This document shows, piece by piece, positions 1 to 8,450 of a stretch of 64,000 nt of DNA. The stretch is from Bradyrhizobium sp. CCBAU 53421. Its GTDB lineage: Bacteria; Pseudomonadota; Alphaproteobacteria; Rhizobiales; Xanthobacteraceae. The notes beneath the pieces were generated by a model, which was given only the letters and a program-made list of their open reading frames with translations, ran no database searches and was not told the origin of the DNA. Numbering within the stretch: position 1 is the stretch's first letter; each line of letters begins with the position of its first letter. The translations under genes were made by a program, and so were the position numbers. The stretch lies in the NCBI RefSeq assembly GCF_015291625.1, contig NZ_CP030047.1:620001-684000 (forward strand), read 5' to 3'.

Positions 1-731
1 ATCATGCGGGCGAGCGAGGCGGCGGTCTCCGCCTTGGGATTGCAGGTCGCGACCTTCTTGCCGTTGCGCAGGATGGTGGCGGTGTCGCACAGCCGCTTCA
101 CCTCTTCCAGCTTGTGGCTGATGTAGAGAATGGCGCGTCCTTCGCTCTTCAGGCGCTCCAGCACGACGAAAAGCTGGTCCGCCTCCTGCGGCGTCAGCAC
201 CGCGGTGGGCTCGTCCAGGATCAGGAATTTCGGATCCTGCATCAGCGCACGGACGATCTCGATGCGCTGGCGCTCTCCGACCGAGAGCTGCCAGACCTCG
301 CGCTTCGGATCGAGCGGAAGCCCGTAACTGTGGGACACCCGCTCGAGCCGCGCGGAGATTTCCTTGAACGATTCCTTGCCATCAAGCCCGAGCGCGACGT
401 TCTCTGCGACAGTGAGGTTGTCGAACAGCGAGAAGTGCTGGAACACCATGCCGATGCCGCGCGCGCGAGCCTGCGAAGGGCCGGACAAGACCATGCTTCG
501 GCCTTCCCAGCGCAATTCGCCTTCGCTCGGTTGAACCAGACCGTAGATGGTCTTGACGAGAGTGGATTTGCCGGCGCCGTTCTCGCCGAGCAATGCATGG
601 ATCTGCTGCGGCCAGATATCGAGATCGATCCTGTCGTTGGCGAGAAACGTACCGTACCGCTTGGTCAGGGTGACCGTTTGCAACAGCGGCGTGGCACTTG
701 TGTGCTGCCCGGCGGATGTCGTGTCTCGCAT
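1..731 (-). CDS. ABC transporter ATP-binding protein, nucleoside/simple-sugar type (partial, C-terminus beyond window)
   Basis: This is the first ATPase domain of a duplicated-domain ABC ATPase of the simple-sugar/nucleoside importer class. It couples ATP hydrolysis to uptake through an inner-membrane permease. Visible motifs are Walker A GENGAGKST (residues 49-57), the Q-loop in VFQHFSLFDNLTVAENV, the signature LSVGERQRIEIVRAL, and Walker B FLILDEPTAVLTP followed by the H-loop region YISHKLEE. The VFQHFSLFDNLTVAENVALG stretch is typical of the BmpA-associated nucleoside importers. The reading frame starts with ATG at 731 and runs off the left edge without a stop, so permease and binding-protein genes probably lie outside. 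The nearby Tsx-like channel and deaminase fit a nucleoside substrate; that substrate is inferred. Confidence 0.9.
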   Translation of the reverse strand, partial: MRDTTSAGQHTSATPLLQTVTLTKRYGTFLANDRIDLDIWPQQIHALLGENGAGKSTLVKTIYGLVQPSEGELRWEGRSMVLSGPSQARARGIGMVFQHFSLFDNLTVAENVALGLDGKESFKEISARLERVSHSYGLPLDPKREVWQLSVGERQRIEIVRALMQDPKFLILDEPTAVLTPQEADQLFVVLERLKSEGRAILYISHKLEEVKRLCDTATILRNGKKVATCNPKAETAASLARM

Positions 732-1286
732 CCAAGGATATCGCCTGCGTCAGGAGAGGGAGTGGCAATAGTGGGCCAGTTTTGGAACGTGCGTAAGTAG
801 CAAAAAACGCCACTGATTGCTTAAGCCTTCGGCACAACTGAGTTTTCCGTAGTTGCACGGGGACCGCCCGAGCTGCGCCGCAGGAGCGCGCGTCACCCGG
901 CGCAGCAGCCAAGAGTGTTGCAAGATTGTAACTGTCGAGCCAATTCGAAATGGCGGTAGGCAGCGATGACGCGAAGTTGAGCACGATCGCGGAAGCGCGC
1001 TCCGGTGAATTGATTGCGTGCCAACGGCGAATTTCATGCTGCGCCGAAATGTCTCAGATCGCTAGCAATGACGGGCATAATTTGAAAAATCCAAAATCCG
1101 TCGATGCCGATTTTCCGGCGGCCGAGCTTTGCGAAAACCAGCCAAGCCGGACCGATCTTGCGGAGCCTGCTGATCAAACACGCGTCACGACGTGGAAAAA
1201 GTTCAGGCTTCCCGTTCTGCCGGAAGCGGCGTCACGTTCCAGCGTAAGCACGAATTCCGTTTGCTTCACTCTGGGGGTCATTCGCG
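732..1286. other. Divergent intergenic region
   Basis: This 555-base region separates the leftward ABC ATPase gene from the rightward Tsx-like gene, so it must hold both promoters. Short open frames cross it, but none has a convincing ribosome binding site or a recognisable product. I looked for a riboswitch-like structure, since purine-salvage genes flank it, and could not identify one by eye. Confidence 0.4.
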
Positions 1287-2381
1287 ATGTTCAATATCCG
1301 CCGCACATTGTCAGCAGCTGCGCTGTTGTTAGGATTGATACCGGCCGCCAATCCTGCAAGCGCCGCCGATCTTCCGGTCAAGGCGCCCAAGCCGGTGGCC
1401 GACCTGCCATTCTTTCTGGTCATCGATGATCGCGTGACCTATTCCTACATCTTTTCCGGCACCGATCCCGGCGTCTTTTCAGTCCGTCCGGACGGCAGCA
1501 TCAATGGAAAGACCGCGAAGCAGGTATACTCGTTCACGCATTTCGACATCTGGGCCTATGGCCAGAACTTCTTCACGATCTCGATGTACAAATCGGATCA
1601 CAACGACCCGGCGTCACCGTGCTCGAATGTCGGTGTGACGATCACAGGAGCTCCAGCTACCTGCGCCGGCGCGACCGAGATCTATGGCCTGTTCCGCTCG
1701 ACCTTCGGCTGGAATCAGATATTCAACACGAAGGCGTTCAGCATGGGGCCGCTGAACAATATCTCGTTCGAAGTCGGCATGGATGCCAACACGGAGAACA
1801 ACTTCCTCGCGCCGGCCAAGCGCGACGTCGTCGCCGGTCTGCAGTTTGAGTTCAACCTTCCCTACAAGGGCTACATCAACGTGTCGCCGTTGATGTACTA
1901 CGAGTTCTACAATCACAATGCGTTCGACCAGTGTGGTCTGTTCGGCCCGGGCGTTCCTGGCGTGAGCTGCATCAGCGACGGCAATACCAAGTTCAAGCCG
2001 ACCTGGGCCGTCGAGGTGAACTACTACATGGATCTCGGCTTCCTGCCTGAGAACATGCAGTATTTCTCGATCAGCGGCCGCGCCGGCTGGTACGGCAAGA
2101 AGGGCACCGAGAACGAGCCCATGGCGTTCAATCCGGTCACCAACATCAGTACCGCGGTGGAGCTGAACTCCGAGCCAATCCGTCTGACCTTCGACGCGAG
2201 CAAGGCGTTCTGGGGCCCGAAGTATTCGCACTTTGTCGACGTCTGGGTGGCCTACCGCTACTGGCAGAACAAGTTCGGCCTCGATCACGCCAAGAGCGTT
2301 GTCTGTAACGTGGCGGCCGGCGTGAGCAACAATTCCTGCACCGAGGAATCGCTCTATTCCGGCATCTCGGTGAAGTTCTGA
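1287..2381 (+). CDS. Tsx/OmpK-like outer-membrane channel protein
   Basis: Predicted outer-membrane beta-barrel of 364 residues. A signal peptide ends at about residue 27 (ASA then ADLPVKAPKP). The rest alternates aromatic and hydrophobic residues (YSFTHFDIWAYGQNFF, INVSPLMYYEFY) and ends in phenylalanine (GISVKF), as barrel proteins do. The pattern resembles the nucleoside-specific channel family Tsx/OmpK rather than the classical rhizobial porins. Two cysteine-containing loops (around CSNVGVTITGAPATC and CGLFGPGVPGVSC) may form surface disulfides. A nucleoside substrate is supported mainly by context: an importer ATPase of nucleoside type lies upstream and a base deaminase downstream. It could instead be a generic barrel of unknown substrate. 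Confidence 0.7.
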   Translation: MFNIRRTLSAAALLLGLIPAANPASAADLPVKAPKPVADLPFFLVIDDRVTYSYIFSGTDPGVFSVRPDGSINGKTAKQVYSFTHFDIWAYGQNFFTISMYKSDHNDPASPCSNVGVTITGAPATCAGATEIYGLFRSTFGWNQIFNTKAFSMGPLNNISFEVGMDANTENNFLAPAKRDVVAGLQFEFNLPYKGYINVSPLMYYEFYNHNAFDQCGLFGPGVPGVSCISDGNTKFKPTWAVEVNYYMDLGFLPENMQYFSISGRAGWYGKKGTENEPMAFNPVTNISTAVELNSEPIRLTFDASKAFWGPKYSHFVDVWVAYRYWQNKFGLDHAKSVVCNVAAGVSNNSCTEESLYSGISVKF

Positions 2382-2412
2382 TCCACCCAGGCCGTTCCAA
2401 CGGGTGGTCCTG

Positions 2413-2441
2413 ATGGCGCCGCGATGACCCCGCGGCGCCAT
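2413..2441. terminator. Bidirectional terminator-like hairpin
   Basis: A perfect 11-bp inverted repeat, ATGGCGCCGCG (2413-2423) and CGCGGCGCCAT (2431-2441), encloses a 7-base loop. It lies between the convergent ends of the Tsx-like gene and the deaminase gene. It has only a short T run on the + side, so it could serve both strands. Confidence 0.6.
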
Positions 2442-2478
2442 TTCCCCTGTTCGACGACAAGGGCTGCCTTTCAAAGAC

Positions 2479-2982
2479 TCAACCTGTTTTCCAAACGCCT
2501 TGATGCAGGGCTGCGGCCTCCGCCTCGAGTTGCGGTCCGACGACCTCGGTCGAACGTTGTCCGCTGCGAAATACCTCACGGCAAGGCAGATCGAGAGTTG
2601 GATTCTCGGCGTGATCGCCGGTGAGTTCGCGCAGGGCATGCTCGCTGAGGCCGTAGACGACGCGGCCGATGCCTGCCCAATAGATCGCTCCTGCACACAT
2701 GGCGCATGGCTCGGCGGAGGAGTAAAGCGTCGCTCCCTTCCGCACGTCGGCGGGAAGCGTCAAACAGGCCTGCGTCGCCAGCAGCCGCTCGGCATGCGCG
2801 GTACCGTCGCGCGAAGGCATAAAGCCGTTTTCGGCCTCCAGCAGGACGCGACGATCGTGGTCGACCAGGACTGCTCCAAAGGGATGGTTGCCGTGGGCGA
2901 GCGCGCGGCGGGCCACGTCGAATGATTGGCGCAGAAAGTGCGTGTCGACGTCCTCCTGGCTCAGTGTCGCAATGTCAATCAT
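2479..2982 (-). CDS. Nucleoside/base deaminase of the CMP/dCMP deaminase superfamily
   Basis: Zinc-dependent hydrolytic deaminase of about 167 residues. The zinc/catalytic motifs are HAE (in DGTAHAERLLA) and PCAMC (in SSAEPCAMCAGAIYWAGI), which mark the cytidine/deoxycytidylate deaminase fold. Its size and the SAEPCAMCAGAIYW block fit guanine-deaminase-like or tRNA-adenosine-deaminase-like nucleoside deaminases; the free-base type is more likely given the flanking transport genes. ATG at 2982 is chosen because GGTGG lies upstream of it; another ATG at 2997 has no ribosome binding site. The gene converges on the Tsx-like gene. Confidence 0.85.
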   Translation of the reverse strand: MIDIATLSQEDVDTHFLRQSFDVARRALAHGNHPFGAVLVDHDRRVLLEAENGFMPSRDGTAHAERLLATQACLTLPADVRKGATLYSSAEPCAMCAGAIYWAGIGRVVYGLSEHALRELTGDHAENPTLDLPCREVFRSGQRSTEVVGPQLEAEAAALHQGVWKTG

Positions 2983-3377
2983 AGAGGATGCCACCATTTC
3001 AAACGGCAGCGCTTACGGGATTTCGGCCTGCGCCTGCCGATCGGATCACGCCCTGCCGCCAAGCGTCCGAGAGTTAATGACGCTCGTCAAGCAGTATTCG
3101 TGGCGCGGATCGCGCCAATGACGCGGTTGAGACTCTGCCCTGGCGTGTCCGACAGGTGCTACCGAGGAAGGAGTTCGCTGGAGTTGTGAGAACGACCGTT
3201 CGCATCGATCGCGCAGTCACTTCAGAACAGGACTGCGAACACCGGGCGGAGCCAGCCTTACCCCCGGCTTCTGGCGAACCTTGCTCCCGCTCAGTTCCTC
3301 GCTTTTGACCCATCAGCGACATGCGGGGCGAAGTCTGCTATCGTGCAACGCGGGTGCGGGGAGTCTAGCTGAACGAG
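2983..3377. other. Intergenic region with a degenerate dispersed repeat
   Basis: About 395 bases between the divergent deaminase and AraC genes. Around 3295-3330 it carries a sequence that would read MSLMGQKR on the minus strand, a signature of a degenerate sequence often found between rhizobial genes. No gene is supported here. Confidence 0.35.
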
Positions 3378-4319
3378 ATGGCCCGCATGTTCGACCTCCT
3401 GAGTGATGTCTTTGAGACCATCAGGCTCAAAGGAACACTTTATTTCCGTACCGACTATTCGCCACCCTGGGCCATTACCGTTCCGGCATACGAGCAAGCG
3501 GCGCGGTTCCATTTTGTGATCCAGGGGTGCTGCCATGTGAGCCTTCCATCCGGCAGCAATATCGTTCTTGAACCAGGCGATGTCGTCTTGATTCCCCGCG
3601 GTCGGGGACATGTCCTTGCCGATCGTCCGGGCCGGGCACCGGCGCCGTTGGAACGCGTGATCCAGGAATCGGGTTACGACGGCAAGGGCGCGTTCGTGAT
3701 CGGCAAGGGTGACCCCCAGGCCACAACACAAATGGTTTGTGGTCACCTTGGCTTTTCGCAGGGCGCCGATCATCCGCTGCTTGGCGCATTGCCCGAAGCA
3801 ATCCTGATAACCCAGCCCGACCGCGGTCGTTATCCGCTGCTTGACGAGTCACTGCGCCTGGTTGCGCGGCGTGCGCTGAGTGACGAGGTCGGTGCCGCCG
3901 CTTCGATCGCGCGTCTGTCGGAAATCGTTTTTATCGAGGCTGTGCGGGCAAGCGTCGAACGTCATCCGCCACTGGCCAACATCATGACCGCGATGACGGA
4001 TATTCATATCGGCCGCTCCCTCGAACTGGTGCACAAAACGCCCGGCGATCCATGGACGGTCGAAACTCTCGCCAAAGCAAGCGGCATGTCGAGGAGCCGC
4101 TTCGCGGAGCGGTTTACGGAACTCGTCGGTGTTGCGCCTATGGCTTATGTCACGGAATGGAGATTGCAAAAAGCTTTGGCCAGGCTCGGCAGTTCCAAAG
4201 CAAGCGTGAAAGAAGTTGCAGCTCAGGCCGGCTACCAATCGGCGGCGGCCTTTGCGCGGGCATTTTCCCAACGCTTTGGAATTCCTCCGACCGATACTCG
4301 TGATCTTGAATCGTCATAG
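3378..4319 (+). CDS. AraC-family transcriptional regulator with N-terminal cupin domain
   Basis: One-component regulator of 313 residues. The N-terminal half (about 1-190) is a cupin-type ligand domain (FHFVIQGCCHVSLPSGSN, LEPGDVVLIPRGRGHVL) of the class common in AraC regulators of oxidoreductase genes. The C-terminal 100 residues contain two helix-turn-helix motifs (TVETLAKASGMSRSRFAERF and SVKEVAAQAGYQSAAAFARA), followed by the usual F-x-x-x-F-G-x-x-P ending. A start at the ATG nine bases downstream is possible. The two + strand genes that follow, an SPW-type membrane protein and an MDR oxidoreductase, are plausible targets, as such cupin-AraC regulators often sit beside quinone-reductase-like genes. 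The ligand is unknown. Confidence 0.9.
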   Translation: MARMFDLLSDVFETIRLKGTLYFRTDYSPPWAITVPAYEQAARFHFVIQGCCHVSLPSGSNIVLEPGDVVLIPRGRGHVLADRPGRAPAPLERVIQESGYDGKGAFVIGKGDPQATTQMVCGHLGFSQGADHPLLGALPEAILITQPDRGRYPLLDESLRLVARRALSDEVGAAASIARLSEIVFIEAVRASVERHPPLANIMTAMTDIHIGRSLELVHKTPGDPWTVETLAKASGMSRSRFAERFTELVGVAPMAYVTEWRLQKALARLGSSKASVKEVAAQAGYQSAAAFARAFSQRFGIPPTDTRDLESS

Positions 4320-4447
4320 GTTTGCATATCGTCCCAACTGTCTTGCAGACAGTCCGTACTTTGTTCGCGTGTCTTGCTCCTGCGACCCGCGCGATCCTAG
4401 CTGAGTGGTGTTGCGAACAGTCGCCACTCAGACCAAAGGAGTCGATC

Positions 4448-4864
4448 GTGCAAATCAATCAACAAGCCACCCATCCCTCTACTCACTTCGACCCCAGGTT
4501 CGTCACCAAGACGATACACGCTTACCTGGACTATCCTGTTGCTGCGAGCTTGATCGCCTTACCCTTCGTGCTCGGACTCGGCGGCTCAAATCCTTCGGCA
4601 AAATGGGTCGCTGTCGTCACTGGCGTGGCAGCGATCATTCTGACGTTCTTTACGAATCACAGAACGGGCGTCATCCGGATTATCCCGTTCTCATTTCATG
4701 TCGCGGTTGATGCTCTCGTCGGCATCATCTTCGTGACGGTGCCGTTTGTCCTCGGCTTTACCGGTCTCGATGCCTGGTACTACTGGGCAAACGGTGGAGC
4801 GCTGTTAGTGGTGCTCTGCTTGCAGAAGCCTGACGCGATGCAGATGCGGACCGCAAGCGCTTGA
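4448..4864 (+). CDS. SPW-repeat-like small membrane protein
   Basis: Small integral membrane protein of about 138 residues with four hydrophobic segments arranged as two similar halves (DYPVAASLIALPFVLGLGG and DALVGIIFVTVPFVLGFTGL), matching the two-repeat organisation of the SPW family. Its function is unknown. The GTG start at 4448 is preferred because AGGAG (4437-4441) lies six bases upstream; the open frame extends 42 codons further upstream without a credible start. The oxidoreductase gene begins 28 bases after its stop, so the two are probably cotranscribed. Confidence 0.75.
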   Translation: MQINQQATHPSTHFDPRFVTKTIHAYLDYPVAASLIALPFVLGLGGSNPSAKWVAVVTGVAAIILTFFTNHRTGVIRIIPFSFHVAVDALVGIIFVTVPFVLGFTGLDAWYYWANGGALLVVLCLQKPDAMQMRTASA

Positions 4865-4892
4865 AGTCCACCTGCTTCCAGCAAGGAGGCAA

Positions 4893-5831
4893 ATGACTCA
4901 GGAGAGAACGACCATGAAGGCAATGGTAGTAACGAACCGGGCTGCGGGAAAGGCCGGGATGAAGCTGGTGGAGCGGCCCGCGCCGCAGGCAGCGATCAAC
5001 GACGTCGTCGTTCAGATCCATGCGGCAGGATTCGTCTCGACTGAGCTGGAGTGGCCCTCGACCTGGACGGATCGCCTCGACCGCGATCGAACACCGTCGA
5101 TCCTCGGCCACGAACTGGCCGGAGTGGTCACCGCTCTCGGCTACGGTACGACGGGGCTGTCGCTGGGACAGCGAGTGTTCGGCCTCGCCGACTGGTATCG
5201 CGACGGCACCCTGGCGGAGTATGTAGCCATAGAGGCTCGCAACCTCGCGCCGCTCCCGGGCGACGTCGATTTCACGGTGGGCGCGAGTCTGCCAATCTCG
5301 GGCCTCACGGCGTGGCAGGGACTGTTCCAGCACGGCCGCCTTCAGGCGGGCAAGAGCGTACTCGTGCACGGCGCGGCCGGCGCAGTCGGTTCGATCGTGA
5401 CGCAGCTCGCACGAGAGTTCGGCGCCCACGTCATCGGCACCGGACGCGCCGCCGACCGTCAGACGGTGCTCGACTTCGGCGCGAAGGAGTTCGTCGACCT
5501 CGACAACGACGCCCTGGAAGACGTCGGCGGAGTCGATCTGGTGTTCGATGGCATCGGCGGCGAGATCGGGAAGCGATCCGCGCGTCTGGTTCGAGCCGGA
5601 GGAACGCTGGTGTCCATCGTCGCGCCGCCCGAGGCACGGCCCGCCGACGGCCTCGCGGTCGACTTCGTCGTCGAGTCTGATCGTGCCCAGCTGGGTGAGA
5701 TCGTCCAGCGGGTGCGGGACGGACGACTACGGACGAACATCGGCAACGTCTCGACCCTCGACGATGCCGTCGCCGCCTTGAACCCGACCGAGCGACGCAG
5801 GGGGAAGACGTTCATCCGCGTTCGTCCCTGA
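4893..5831 (+). CDS. NADP-dependent MDR oxidoreductase (quinone-reductase type)
   Basis: Medium-chain dehydrogenase/reductase of 312 residues. The N-terminal GroES-like domain carries LGHELAGVVTALG, and the Rossmann domain begins with VLVHGAAGAVGSIVTQLA, the A-x-x-G-x-x-G nucleotide motif of NADPH-using members. Catalytic and structural zinc ligands are absent, as in zeta-crystallin-like quinone reductases. AAGGAGG at 4883-4889 supports ATG 4893, though a second ATG at 4914 (MKAMVVTNRA) looks like the usual family N-terminus. It probably reduces a quinone or enone; the substrate is unknown. It forms a likely operon with the SPW-type gene downstream of the AraC regulator. Confidence 0.88.
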   Translation: MTQERTTMKAMVVTNRAAGKAGMKLVERPAPQAAINDVVVQIHAAGFVSTELEWPSTWTDRLDRDRTPSILGHELAGVVTALGYGTTGLSLGQRVFGLADWYRDGTLAEYVAIEARNLAPLPGDVDFTVGASLPISGLTAWQGLFQHGRLQAGKSVLVHGAAGAVGSIVTQLAREFGAHVIGTGRAADRQTVLDFGAKEFVDLDNDALEDVGGVDLVFDGIGGEIGKRSARLVRAGGTLVSIVAPPEARPADGLAVDFVVESDRAQLGEIVQRVRDGRLRTNIGNVSTLDDAVAALNPTERRRGKTFIRVRP

Positions 5832-5975
5832 GCGACGCACGCCCATTGATGCGCGCAGCCGGCCGAGCGCTTCGTCGGCGACGCGCATGGTCGACGGCAC
5901 GGTCTGGGAGGGCGTGCGGCTCCAGGAACTTCGCCGCATGCTCTCTACAGTCGCAGCCTTCCTGACATGAGATTG

Positions 5976-6022
5976 TTACACGGCCTGCCTATGGTCCCCG
6001 CCCGACCATGACAGGCCTGTAA
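5976..6022 (+). promoter_or_regulatory. Compound stem-loop just upstream of the cell-surface-signalling operon
   Basis: Three nested complementary segments form one long hairpin: TTACA (5976-5980) with TGTAA (6018-6022), GGCCTG (5982-5987) with CAGGCC (6012-6017), and ATGGTC (5991-5996) with GACCAT (6004-6009), with a 7-base loop CCCGCCC. It ends five bases before the ribosome binding site of the next gene and has no T run, so a 5'-leader or operator role seems likelier than termination of the upstream gene. Confidence 0.5.
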
Positions 6023-6037
6023 ACGCGAGGAGCCGAG

Positions 6038-6730
6038 TTGAACCCGGATGCGCCAGCACGAGCCTGGAGCGCTCGGAGGCTGTGCCGTGCTCTGATGCTG
6101 GGCGTCTGTCTCGTCCTGGCGCCGCCGAAAGTATCGGCGCAGGAGGCGCAGATCGACTTTGATATCGTCGCCCAGCCGCTGGCGGCCGCGCTCGAACAGT
6201 ATGGTGCCGTGGCTGGGCGGAACGTCCTCTACAACAGCAACCTGACGGCCGGACTGCGTTCCAGCGCCGTGCGCGGGCCGATGACCGCGGACATGGCGCT
6301 CGTACGTCTGCTCGCGGGCAGCGGTCTGTCGGCGCGTGTGCTCGGAGAGACGTCTTTCGTGCTTTATCCCGCTCCGGCCACAACGCAGGCGGTGCTGCCG
6401 CTTCCGGTAAGCCATTATTATGCGCGGCTGCAGACCGGCCTTCGCGCCGCACTGTGCGCTGAGGCGGATGCACGGCCGGGCGGTTATCGGATTGCGCTGC
6501 AGTTCTGGATCGATCCCGCCGGCAACGTCGAACGGTTCGCGCGGCTTGGCTCGGCAGGTAGTGCCGCGGCCGACGCGGGCATCGATCACGCGCTCCATCG
6601 GATCAAGGTCGATATGCCGCCGCCGGCCGGTCTTGCCCAGCCAGTGACCCTGGTGGTGATCCCGCAGGGACCCGGCACAACGATGGCCTGCAATGGTCCT
6701 CCGGCGCGCCGCGCCAGTGCGACGCCATGA
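6038..6730 (+). CDS. Periplasmic STN-domain signalling protein with TonB-like C-terminal domain (VreA-like)
   Basis: Secreted protein of 230 residues: signal peptide (about 1-35, ending VSAQ), then a secretin/TonB short N-terminal (STN) domain (FDIVAQPLAAALEQYGAVAG through VRLLAGSGLSARVL), then a second domain resembling a TonB C-terminal fold (LRAALCAEADARP, IALQFWIDPAGNVERFARLG). STN domains normally sit on TonB-dependent receptors and contact a FecR-type anti-sigma; here there is no receptor barrel, as in Pseudomonas VreA. The TTG start at 6038 is supported by GAGGAG at 6027-6032. Its stop overlaps the ATG of the sigma-factor gene (ATGA), indicating translational coupling. Confidence 0.8.
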   Translation: MNPDAPARAWSARRLCRALMLGVCLVLAPPKVSAQEAQIDFDIVAQPLAAALEQYGAVAGRNVLYNSNLTAGLRSSAVRGPMTADMALVRLLAGSGLSARVLGETSFVLYPAPATTQAVLPLPVSHYYARLQTGLRAALCAEADARPGGYRIALQFWIDPAGNVERFARLGSAGSAAADAGIDHALHRIKVDMPPPAGLAQPVTLVVIPQGPGTTMACNGPPARRASATP

Positions 6731-7242
6731 CCGAGGCGTCCCTGGCGCTGATCAGACGTCTGCTGGTCGAGCGCTACGATGAACTCAAGCGACGATTGAC
6801 GCGACGGCTGGGATCGTCCGAGCTCGCGGGCGAGGCGTTGCAGGACGCCTGGCTCCGCATCGCCCGGGTGGATTCGATCGGTGTCGTCCGCAATCCCGGC
6901 AACTATATCTTTGGCGTCGCCATGAACGCGGCGCGTGATCGCCAGCGTACTGCCGATAGCCGGACCCTGAGTGCCGCCGAGGTCGATGGACTGCTCGAGA
7001 TCGCCGATGGCGCGCCCGATCCGGAGCAGGTGACGCGCGCGCGTTCGGACCTGCGCGGGCTGGAAGCTATCTTGCGCGAACTGCCGCCGCGCCGCCGCGC
7101 GATCCTGCTCGCAGCACGGCTCGACCAGATGCCGCGGCAGGAGATCGCCCGCCGCTTCGGTATCTCCCTGCGCCTGGTCGAGTTGGAGCTGCAGCGGGCG
7201 CAGGAATATTGTCTGGCGCGACGTGATCGGAGGGGCGAATAG
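6727..7242 (+). CDS. ECF sigma factor, FecI-like
   Basis: Sigma-70-family ECF factor of 171 residues. Region 2 is near residues 12-75 (LVERYDELKRRLTRRLGSSE, EALQDAWLRIAR, NYIFGVAMNAARDRQR). Region 4 is near 110-165 (LPPRRRAILLAARLDQMPRQ, EIARRFGISLRLVELELQRA). It should direct RNA polymerase to a small regulon once released or activated by the anti-sigma encoded next door. It overlaps the STN gene by four bases and is followed by the FecR-like gene, the standard order for cell-surface signalling. The obvious candidate target is the giant exoprotein gene downstream. Confidence 0.9.
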   Translation: MTEASLALIRRLLVERYDELKRRLTRRLGSSELAGEALQDAWLRIARVDSIGVVRNPGNYIFGVAMNAARDRQRTADSRTLSAAEVDGLLEIADGAPDPEQVTRARSDLRGLEAILRELPPRRRAILLAARLDQMPRQEIARRFGISLRLVELELQRAQEYCLARRDRRGE

Positions 7243-7335
7243 CATGCGGTTTCGCCTGGCTCGAACCGTCTTCTTGAGAGTGGTGGCGCGAGCCGCCGCA
7301 TCTTGGCGTGGGCAGGCACGGGGCGGACGCCGGCC

Positions 7336-8322
7336 ATGAGCGCGAAGGACAAGGACGACATGGAACTTGATCCGCTCAAGCGGGAAGCGGTGGGCTGGGT
7401 CCGGCATCTCACCTCCGGGCGGGCCACTGCGGCGGACGCCGAGGCGCTGCGGCGCTGGTGCGCCCAGAGCGCGGAGCATGTTGCCGCCTTCACCGCCGCG
7501 AGCCGGCTGTGGCGAGATCTTGCTCCGGCCGGCCGCAATGTCCGGGCGGCAATGATGACAGGACAGTTGCCGCGTGCTTCGCGCCCGCTCAACCGCCGCG
7601 CGTTGCTTGGCGGCGGGCTCGCGGCCGCTGCCTCGGCGGCGGGCGTCTACGCGCTTGCGCGTCCGCCGCTCGGTCTGTGGCCGTCCTGGTCGGAGTTCGC
7701 GGCCGACTACCGGACCGGCACCGGCGAGCAGCGCCATGTGGCGCTGCCGGGCGATGTTTCGATCCAGATGAACGTGCAGACCAGCATCGCGCTTCGGCCT
7801 GCCGATCCCGACGCGGCACGGATCGAGTTGCTTTCCGGCGAGGCGGCGTTCGCTACATCCGGGCGCAGTTTTGGCGTATACGCCGCCGACCGCTGGATTC
7901 TCGCGGACAAGGCGCAGTTCGACGTGCGTTATGTGCCGGCTGCCGGCGAGCGGCCGGTCTGCGTGACCTGCCTCAAGGGCGAGCTTCAGGTCCAGCGTGG
8001 CGCGCAGGCGATCGCCGTCAAGGAGAGCCAGCAACTGCGCTACGACGCGCGGGGGGAGACACTTGCTGCTGCCGATATCGAGGCCACCTCCGCCTGGCAG
8101 CGTGGCTTCCTGCTGTTTCGCTTCACGCCGCTATCCGATGCAGTCGAGGAGATCAACCGCTACCGGACCGGCCGCATCTTCGTCGTCAATGCCGCGATCG
8201 CACGGTTGCCCGTCAGTGGCCGCTTTCGCATCGATCGTATGGACGAGGTCCTGACCCAGATCCAGCAGGCGTTCAATGCGCGCGTGCGGCTGCTGCCCGG
8301 CGGAATCGTGCTGCTGAGTTGA
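7336..8322 (+). CDS. FecR-family anti-sigma/sigma regulator
   Basis: Inner-membrane signal transducer of about 328 residues. The cytoplasmic N-terminus (about 15-70) has the DUF4880-type pattern GWVRHLTSGRATAADAEALR, one transmembrane helix follows an arginine pair (RRALLGGGLAAAASAAGVYA), then a periplasmic FecR domain (YRTGTGEQRHVALPGDVSIQ, LLSGEAAF) and a C-terminal domain that would meet the STN protein (FTPLSDAVEEINRYRTGRI). ATG 7336 is used; TTG 7303 and ATG 7360 are alternatives. Together with the two preceding genes it makes a complete receptor-less signalling cassette. The exoprotein gene starts 128 bases downstream. Confidence 0.88.
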   Translation: MSAKDKDDMELDPLKREAVGWVRHLTSGRATAADAEALRRWCAQSAEHVAAFTAASRLWRDLAPAGRNVRAAMMTGQLPRASRPLNRRALLGGGLAAAASAAGVYALARPPLGLWPSWSEFAADYRTGTGEQRHVALPGDVSIQMNVQTSIALRPADPDAARIELLSGEAAFATSGRSFGVYAADRWILADKAQFDVRYVPAAGERPVCVTCLKGELQVQRGAQAIAVKESQQLRYDARGETLAAADIEATSAWQRGFLLFRFTPLSDAVEEINRYRTGRIFVVNAAIARLPVSGRFRIDRMDEVLTQIQQAFNARVRLLPGGIVLLS

Positions 8323-8450
8323 GGGCGATCCGACGATCCCCCGACCGCTCTGCAGCGACACGAAATTTTCACAAAAATACCTTGCGGGTTTTTGCGTGGC
8401 TTCCCGTCACGCTGGTGTGACCTCTGCGGTGTTCGCTGGAAGGACGTGTC

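Noticed and set aside
732..1286. Purine riboswitch upstream of the Tsx-like gene
   Set aside because: Expected from the context, but no conserved purine- or xanthine-riboswitch core could be recognised by eye.
3074..3322. Open frame on the minus strand beginning MSLMGQKR
   Set aside because: The start matches a degenerate sequence often seen between rhizobial genes; the rest is low-quality composition with no family match, so it is not called a gene.
8323..8450. Possible ECF-type promoter before the exoprotein gene
   Set aside because: AT-rich bases around 8361-8380 and a short GTCAC/GTGAC dyad exist, but I could not fix -35 and -10 elements with confidence.
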